From Henriciella mobilis (lineage in GTDB: Bacteria; Pseudomonadota; Alphaproteobacteria; Caulobacterales; Hyphomonadaceae), in assembly GCF_003576315.1 (NCBI RefSeq), contig NZ_QWFZ01000013.1:1-56733 (forward strand): a stretch of 56,733 nucleotides of DNA. The letters run 5' to 3'. Positions 51,798-56,733 of the stretch are shown piece by piece. A model generated the notes under the pieces. The model was not told the origin of the DNA, made no database searches, and was given only the letters and a program-made list of their open reading frames with translations. The position numbers and the translations under genes are program-made. Numbering within the stretch: position 1 is the stretch's first letter; each line of letters opens with the position of its first letter.

Positions 51798-52628
51798 CTA
51801 GCGCTTCGAATTACGGCGACGGATGATGAGACGATCCGAGGCCTTCGTCTTGCGGGTCTTTGGACCGCGGGTTTTCTTGCCCCAGGGCGTAACCGGGTGG
51901 CGGCCACCCGAAGACTTGCCCTCACCACCACCGTGCGGGTGGTCGACCGGGTTCATCGCAACACCGCGGACTTTCGGGCGCTTGCCGAGGTAGCGCGCAC
52001 GGCCAGCCTTCGACAGAACCCTGTTCATGTTGTCCGGGTTGGACACGGCGCCGACGGTGGCCAGGCAGCTGTCCGGAACCATGCGAAGCTCGCCGGAGGA
52101 CAGCTTGATCTGGGCATAGCCCGCATCGCGACCAACGATCTGCACATAGGTGCCGGCCGAACGCGCGAGCTGGGCGCCCTTCTGAGGCTTCAGCTCGACA
52201 TTGTGGACGATTGTGCCGACCGGAATGTTCTTCAGCGGCAGGGTGTTGCCCGGCTTGATGTCAGCGGTCCTGGACGTGACGACCGTATCACCGACAGCCA
52301 GGCGTTGCGGCGCGATGATGTAGGACAGGTCGCCGTCCTCATACTTGATCAGCGCAATGAATGCCGTGCGGTTCGGATCGTATTCCAGGCGCTCCACGGT
52401 CGCCGGAACGTCCCAGCGGTTACGCTTGAAGTCGATCTTGCGATACAGGCGCTTCGCACCGCCACCGATACCGCGAACCGTGACGCGGCCACGGTTGTTG
52501 CGGCCGCCAGATTTGGTGAGGCCTTCGGTCAGCGCCTTGACGGGGCGACCCTTGTGCAGCTCCGAACGGTCAACGATGACCAGCTGGCGCTGGCCGGGTG
52601 ACGTCGGATTGAAAGTCTTGAGTGCCAT
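51798..52628 (-). CDS. rplB: ribosomal protein L2
   Basis: L2 supports the peptidyl transferase centre and subunit association. The 276-residue product has [35 protein letters not shown], the conserved [17 protein letters not shown] loop and a basic C terminus ([14 protein letters not shown]). It lies 9 nt after rplW. Confidence 0.98.
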   Translation of the reverse strand: MALKTFNPTSPGQRQLVIVDRSELHKGRPVKALTEGLTKSGGRNNRGRVTVRGIGGGAKRLYRKIDFKRNRWDVPATVERLEYDPNRTAFIALIKYEDGDLSYIIAPQRLAVGDTVVTSRTADIKPGNTLPLKNIPVGTIVHNVELKPQKGAQLARSAGTYVQIVGRDAGYAQIKLSSGELRMVPDSCLATVGAVSNPDNMNRVLSKAGRARYLGKRPKVRGVAMNPVDHPHGGGEGKSSGGRHPVTPWGKKTRGPKTRKTKASDRLIIRRRNSKR

Positions 52629-52637
52629 CTCGCTCTC

Positions 52638-52937
52638 CTACAGTCCGGTCGTGATATCGACGGACTGACCGTCCTTCAGGGTGACAATCGCTTTCTTGAA
52701 GTCGGAGCGGAAGCCGACCTTGCCGCGGAAGCGCTTGGTCTTGCCCTTTACCTTGATCGTGTTGACCTTGGTCACGTCGACCTTGAACAGCGACTCAACA
52801 GCTTCCTTGATGTCCTTCTTGTTGGCGGACAGCGGAACCTCGAAAACGATCTTGTTCTCTTCCGACAGAAGTGTGGACTTCTCGGTGATCACCGGCGCCA
52901 GGAGCGCGTCGTAATGTTGTGCTTTCACTTCAGCCAT
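52638..52937 (-). CDS. rplW: ribosomal protein L23
   Basis: L23 is the tunnel-exit docking site for trigger factor and SRP. The 99-residue product has the block [40 protein letters not shown], and [20 protein letters not shown]. It lies 3 nt after rplD. Confidence 0.97.
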   Translation of the reverse strand: MAEVKAQHYDALLAPVITEKSTLLSEENKIVFEVPLSANKKDIKEAVESLFKVDVTKVNTIKVKGKTKRFRGKVGFRSDFKKAIVTLKDGQSVDITTGL

Positions 52938-52940
52938 GAC

Positions 52941-53585
52941 TTACTTCCCTTCCCCGGCCTTCGCGTCGAAACGCGCGCCGATGCCTTCAAGGGCATCCTT
53001 GGTGATGACCAGCTGCTTGCGGCGCAGGATGTCATAGACATTAAGGCCAGCGACCGGCAGGACATCGATGTTCGGGATGTTGCGGGCAGCCTTGGCGAAG
53101 TTCGCATCGACCTCGGCGCCGCCGATGATCAGTGCGTTCTCGACGCCAAGCGCCTTGAACTTGGCCGAAAGCTCTTTCGTCTTGGCTTCGTCCAGCTTCG
53201 CCTCGTTCAGCACGATGAGCGAGCCTTCCTTGACCTTGGACGACAGGGCATGCGCCAAGGCCAGCTTGCGGATCTTCTTGGGAAGATCGTGAGCGTGGCT
53301 GCGAACGCGCGGGCCGTGTGCGACCGAACCGCCAACGAAGATCGGCGCATTGCGCGAACCGTGACGGGCGCCGCCCGACCCCTTCTGACGGATGAACTTC
53401 TTGGTCGTAACGGAAACTTCGTCGCGCGACTGGGTCTTGTGCGTACCGGCCTGGCGCTTGGCGAGCTGCCAGCGAACCGTGCGGTGCAGCAGGTCGGAGC
53501 GGATGTCTTCCAGGCCGAAAATGGCCGGATCAACCGTTGCCTTGCCTGCGGCCTTGCCGTCGAGTGTCTTGACTGCGAGTTCCAT
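52941..53585 (-). CDS. rplD: ribosomal protein L4
   Basis: L4 lines the exit tunnel; in Escherichia coli it also represses the S10 operon. The 214-residue product has the extended loop [39 protein letters not shown] and [19 protein letters not shown]. Its ATG overlaps the rplC stop by 1 nt. Confidence 0.97.
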   Translation of the reverse strand: MELAVKTLDGKAAGKATVDPAIFGLEDIRSDLLHRTVRWQLAKRQAGTHKTQSRDEVSVTTKKFIRQKGSGGARHGSRNAPIFVGGSVAHGPRVRSHAHDLPKKIRKLALAHALSSKVKEGSLIVLNEAKLDEAKTKELSAKFKALGVENALIIGGAEVDANFAKAARNIPNIDVLPVAGLNVYDILRRKQLVITKDALEGIGARFDAKAGEGK

Positions 53586-54379
53586 TATTCACCAGCCTCC
53601 GCATTCTCGGCGTCTGCAGGTTTTGCATCGCCACCCTTGGCACGGAAGGAGCCAGCGGCCGGCGCATCGTCCGGGCGGGCCTTCTTCACGGCATCGCGAA
53701 CTTCAACATAGGCGCCGTCATGGCCGGGGATCGCACCCTTGACCAGGATCAGGCCGCGTTCGGCATCGGTACGGACGATTTCCAGGTTCTGGATCGTGAC
53801 GCGCTCGGTGCCGTAATGGCCAGCCATCTTCTTGCCCTTGAAGACCTTGCCCGGATCCTGGCATTGGCCAGTGGAACCGTGGGCACGGTGGGAGATGGAC
53901 ACGCCGTGCGAGGCACGCAGGCCGCCGAAGTTCCAGCGCTTCATGGCGCCCGAGAAACCGCGGCCGAGCGAAACGCCGGCAATATCGACACGCTGGCCAA
54001 CCGCGAAGTGATCAGCAAGCACTTCGGCACCGACGTCAGGCATGTCGCCATTGACGCGGAACTCGACCAGCTTGCGCTTCGGGGCAACGCCCGCCTTCGC
54101 AAACGCTTCGCGCTGCGACTTGGCGGTGCGTTTCGCCTTCGCGTCACCGGCACCCATCACGACAGCCTTGTAGCCGTCATTGCGGGTTACGGTGGTCTTT
54201 TCTTTCTTCTTGCCGCGGTTCACGGAGACTTCGCGATCCTCATCGGTGCGAAGGCCGACAACCTGGCAGCCATCAAGCGAAAGAACCGTCACGGGAACGT
54301 GGCGGCCGTCTTCGTTGAAGATACGGGTCATGCCAAGCTTCTTGGCAATGACGCCGGTGCGTTCTGCCGGAAGTGCCAT
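53585..54379 (-). CDS. rplC: ribosomal protein L3 with C-terminal extension
   Basis: L3 starts 50S assembly and reaches the peptidyl transferase centre. The 264-residue product has [20 protein letters not shown], the central extension [20 protein letters not shown], and [20 protein letters not shown]. It is about 50 residues longer than Escherichia coli L3, in part from an Ala/Glu/Asp-rich tail. It starts 1 nt after rpsJ. Confidence 0.97.
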   Translation of the reverse strand: MALPAERTGVIAKKLGMTRIFNEDGRHVPVTVLSLDGCQVVGLRTDEDREVSVNRGKKKEKTTVTRNDGYKAVVMGAGDAKAKRTAKSQREAFAKAGVAPKRKLVEFRVNGDMPDVGAEVLADHFAVGQRVDIAGVSLGRGFSGAMKRWNFGGLRASHGVSISHRAHGSTGQCQDPGKVFKGKKMAGHYGTERVTIQNLEIVRTDAERGLILVKGAIPGHDGAYVEVRDAVKKARPDDAPAAGSFRAKGGDAKPADAENAEAGE

Positions 54380-54380
54380 C

Positions 54381-54701
54381 TTAGCGCGCTCCCTCGAGTT
54401 TGATTTCGATGCCGACGCCAGCCGAAAGGTCGAGCTTCATGAGCGCGTCAACGGTTTGCGGGGTCGGATCCACGATGTCGAGAATGCGCTTGTGCGTGCG
54501 AATCTCGAACTGGTCGCGGGACTTCTTGTCGATGTGAGGCGAGCGGTTGACCGTGAAACGCTCGATACGGGTCGGCAGCGGGATCGGGCCGCGAACGTCA
54601 GCGCCGGTGCGCTTCGCGGTGGAGACGATCTCTTTCGCCGACATGTCGAGGGCGCGGTGGTCGAACGCTTTCAACCTGATCCGGATATTTTGTTTGTCCA
54701 T
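54381..54701 (-). CDS. rpsJ: ribosomal protein S10
   Basis: S10 is a 30S head protein and, as NusE, partners NusB in antitermination. The 106-residue product starts [19 protein letters not shown], with the ribosome-inserted loop [20 protein letters not shown]. The ATG at 54701 is chosen because the upstream extension has no similarity. It is first gene of the S10 cluster, with a candidate promoter at 54837-54865 and an untranslated leader of about 130 nt. Confidence 0.97.
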   Translation of the reverse strand: MDKQNIRIRLKAFDHRALDMSAKEIVSTAKRTGADVRGPIPLPTRIERFTVNRSPHIDKKSRDQFEIRTHKRILDIVDPTPQTVDALMKLDLSAGVGIEIKLEGAR

Positions 54702-54836
54702 CGTACGGTATCCCGTCCACATGAAATGTCGCGCCAAGGCGCACGCGTTGAAGCGCCCGGACGCAATCGGCTGAATTGTCTAGTTCGGTGGGAAGCGTTT
54801 GCCGATCAGAGGCACAGCCGACCCTTCGAAGGGCGC

Positions 54837-54865
54837 GGTGTATGGGATTGTTCGGGGCTCGTCAA
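54837..54865 (-). promoter_or_regulatory. candidate promoter of the S10 operon
   Basis: On the - strand TTGACG (54865-54860), 17 bp and TACACC (54842-54837) lie about 136 nt upstream of rpsJ. The -35 is a full match to the alphaproteobacterial TTGACG pattern, the -10 moderate. The rest of 54702-54984 holds no gene I can support; the leader could carry regulation but no specific fold was recognised. Confidence 0.5.
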
Positions 54866-54984
54866 CACTGCATGACGGATTCTTTGCAGCGGGTTGCACC
54901 CGGCAGGATCGCGCGCGATGGCCTGAACCTCAAACGGTGCTATGGTCACGGCCGTTCCACGGACTGGCAGAGGCGGATTTTACC

Positions 54985-55374
54985 GTGAAAGACGAGTTGC
55001 TGGAAGCCGCCAAAGCGGTTCGCGAAAACGCCCATGCGCCCTATTCCGGCTTCAAGGTCGGCGCGGCCATCCGCTCGGCGGCCGGCATCCATGTCGGCTG
55101 CAATGTCGAGAATGCGGCCTATCCTGAAGGCATCTGCGCCGAGGGCGGCGCGATCACCTCCATGGTCGCTGCCGGGGATACGAAAATCTTCGAAGTCCTG
55201 GTGTATGCCGAGGCTGACACGCCGGTCGCCCCCTGCGGCGGCTGCCGCCAGAAACTGGCCGAATTTGCCGGACCGGACGTGGTGGTCAGGCTTGCGGGTG
55301 CCGATGGCGTGACGACCGAAACGACCATGGCCGACCTTCTGCCTGCCGCCTTTGGCGCCGCACAGCTGAAATAG
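54985..55374 (+). CDS. cdd: cytidine deaminase
   Basis: The 129-residue enzyme deaminates cytidine and deoxycytidine to the uridine forms for salvage. It has [31 protein letters not shown] with the zinc Cys and catalytic Glu (CAE), and PCGGCRQKL with the other two zinc Cys. Length fits the homotetrameric class. The start is GTG at 54985 ([10 protein letters not shown]), with an AGAGGCGG site upstream; the open frame further upstream shows no similarity. Oriented against its neighbours, it separates tuf from rpsJ. Confidence 0.93.
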   Translation: MKDELLEAAKAVRENAHAPYSGFKVGAAIRSAAGIHVGCNVENAAYPEGICAEGGAITSMVAAGDTKIFEVLVYAEADTPVAPCGGCRQKLAEFAGPDVVVRLAGADGVTTETTMADLLPAAFGAAQLK

Positions 55375-55460
55375 TCACCAAAACTGTTCTGGCTCGGCTT
55401 TTTGGATCGGAGCCCATTTGCGCCTCCGATTCCCGGAAACGAGCCTCATGGCCCATCAAC

Positions 55461-55493
55461 AAAAAAGGGCCGCTCCCGGAGGAACGGCCCTTG
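55461..55493 (-). terminator. tuf intrinsic terminator (right copy)
   Basis: This is the same GGGCCG/CGGCCC hairpin and U-run as at 6-38, here between the convergent cdd and tuf genes. For cdd transcripts it offers only a weak U-tract. Confidence 0.85.
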
Positions 55494-55540
55494 ATGTCTT
55501 GTGTCAGCCCCTTGCGGGGCGACAAGCACCTGTCCGATGC

Positions 55541-56731
55541 TTATTCCTTGACCGCCGAGACGACGCCGGCGCCGACGGTGCGGCCGCCTTCGCGGATGGC
55601 GAAGCGCAGGCCCTGGTCCATTGCGATCGGCGTGATCAGCTCGACGTCCATCTTCACGTTGTCGCCCGGCAGGACCATTTCCTTGTCTGCCGGAAGCGTG
55701 ACAACACCCGTCACGTCCGTGGTCCGGAAGTAGAATTGCGGACGATAGTTCGTGAAGAACGGCGTGTGACGGCCACCCTCTTCCTTGGTCAGGATGTAGG
55801 CCTCGGCCTCGAACTTCGCGTGCGGCGTGATCGAGCCCGGCTTGCAGAGAACCTGGCCGCGCTCGACGCCCTCACGGTCGATACCGCGGATCAGCGCGCC
55901 AATGTTGTCGCCAGCCTGGCCCTGGTCGAGCAGCTTGCGGAACATCTCCACACCGGTCACCGTCGTCTTCTGCGTCGGGCGGATGCCGACGATCTCGACT
56001 TCCTCGCCAACCTTGATGACGCCCGTCTCGACACGGCCGGTCACAACCGTACCGCGACCGGAGATCGAGAACACGTCCTCGACCGGCATCAGGAACGGCT
56101 TGTCCAGCGGACGCTCAGGGGTCGGGATGTACTCGTCGACCGCTTCCATCAGCTCCAGGATCTTCTTCTTGCCGATCTCTTCGTCACGGCCTTCGACAGC
56201 CGCCAGCGCCGAACCGGCAATGATCGGAATGTCGTCGCCCGGGAAGTCATAGGAAGACAGAAGTTCGCGAACTTCCATCTCGACCAGCTCGAGCAGCTCC
56301 TCGTCATCGACCTGGTCGACCTTGTTCAGGAACACGACCAGCGCCGGAACGCCAACCTGGCGGGCCAGCAGGATGTGCTCGCGCGTCTGCGGCATCGGGC
56401 CGTCAGCCGCGTTCACAACCAGGATCGCGCCGTCCATCTGCGCCGCACCCGTGATCATGTTCTTCACATAGTCCGCGTGGCCGGGGCAGTCGACGTGCGC
56501 ATAGTGGCGCTTGTCGGTCTCATACTCAACGTGCGCGGTGTTGATCGTGATCCCGCGGGCCTTCTCTTCAGGCGCGTTGTCGATGTCCGCATAGGACTTC
56601 GCCGCACCACCATAAACTTCCGCCAGCGTCATCGTGATCGCCGCCGTCAGCGTCGTCTTGCCGTGGTCCACGTGCCCAATCGTACCAATGTTCACGTGAG
56701 GCTTGTTGCGCTCAAACTTTGCCTTGGCCAT
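55541..56731 (-). CDS. tuf: elongation factor Tu (right copy)
   Basis: The 396-residue product is identical to that of the left copy. This copy lies upstream of the S10 cluster in the same direction, where fusA-tuf-rpsJ order is usual, so it is probably the str-operon tuf, with fusA expected just beyond the window (inference). The inverted cdd gene and a terminator separate it from rpsJ, so tuf and the S10 genes are not one transcript. Only 2 nt upstream of the ATG are present. Confidence 0.97.
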   Translation of the reverse strand: MAKAKFERNKPHVNIGTIGHVDHGKTTLTAAITMTLAEVYGGAAKSYADIDNAPEEKARGITINTAHVEYETDKRHYAHVDCPGHADYVKNMITGAAQMDGAILVVNAADGPMPQTREHILLARQVGVPALVVFLNKVDQVDDEELLELVEMEVRELLSSYDFPGDDIPIIAGSALAAVEGRDEEIGKKKILELMEAVDEYIPTPERPLDKPFLMPVEDVFSISGRGTVVTGRVETGVIKVGEEVEIVGIRPTQKTTVTGVEMFRKLLDQGQAGDNIGALIRGIDREGVERGQVLCKPGSITPHAKFEAEAYILTKEEGGRHTPFFTNYRPQFYFRTTDVTGVVTLPADKEMVLPGDNVKMDVELITPIAMDQGLRFAIREGGRTVGAGVVSAVKE

Positions 56732-56733
56732 TT

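Larger units (their letters stand above)
55456..56733. repeat. right copy of 1278-bp direct terminal repeat (tuf + terminator)
   Basis: This matches positions 1-1278 in the same orientation. It ends with the window, two bases beyond the tuf start codon, so the upstream sequence of this tuf copy is not visible. Confidence 0.95.

Overview
The window looks like a chromosomal segment of a GC-rich alphaproteobacterium. Protein character suggests the Hyphomonadaceae/Hyphomonas-Caulobacter side, but this is inferred from gene content and protein style, not from a phylogenetic marker search. Supporting features are the EcfG-NepR-PhyR general stress response trio, a homoserine kinase gene of the aminoglycoside-phosphotransferase type near rnhA, a short-LID adenylate kinase and spinster-type MFS transporters. 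There is no sign of plasmid replication, phage structural genes, integrases, insertion sequences or CRISPR arrays.

Layout. Positions 1-1278 and 55456-56733 are the same sequence in direct orientation: a complete tuf gene (EF-Tu) with its terminator. Next to the left copy are pgl-pgi (sugar phosphate metabolism) on the + strand, then secE-nusG on the - strand. From about 5.7 to 15 kb lies a compact general stress response island. It holds the regulators nepR-ecfG-histidine kinase (- strand) and phyR (+ strand), plus a third, receiver-less sigma-like protein. Around them sit small envelope/stress genes (Pmp3-like, DUF1328, entericidin-like lipoprotein, DUF7218/Rho_N, diacylglycerol kinase family, phosphoesterase, DUF883 and YqjE-like proteins, a secreted protein). 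Five promoters there match the EcfG consensus GGAAC-N16/17-CGTT exactly, so the island appears to carry both the regulator and a good part of its regulon.

From 15 to 40.7 kb is a mixed metabolic region: tRNA-Leu(UAA), thiolase, enoyl-CoA hydratase, a cyclic-nucleotide-domain/thioredoxin-reductase-like fusion, a CinA-type protein, class C beta-lactamase-like lipoprotein, TauD-type dioxygenase, methionine aminopeptidase, cupin, RadC-like protein, DEAD-box helicase, rtcB RNA ligase with an elaborate leader, glutathionyl-hydroquinone reductase, cyclase, two tandem MFS paralogs, thrB, rnhA, nitronate monooxygenase, alpha/beta hydrolase and acyl-CoA dehydrogenase.

From 40.7 to 54.7 kb, all on the - strand, is the S10-spc-alpha ribosomal protein cluster in canonical order, from rpsJ to rplQ and including secY, adk and rpoA. 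An inverted cytidine deaminase gene (cdd) separates rpsJ from the right-hand tuf copy.

The most notable unexplained items are: the sigma-like protein beside phyR (12406-12858); a candidate small transcript at about 27.8-28.0 kb that encodes a 28-residue peptide followed by three hairpins; and the rtcB leader, where a hairpin sits exactly between the Shine-Dalgarno sequence and the start codon and overlaps the end of a 33-codon upstream reading frame. The terminal tuf repeat makes the contig look circular, but it is better read as an assembly graph break at a duplicated gene.
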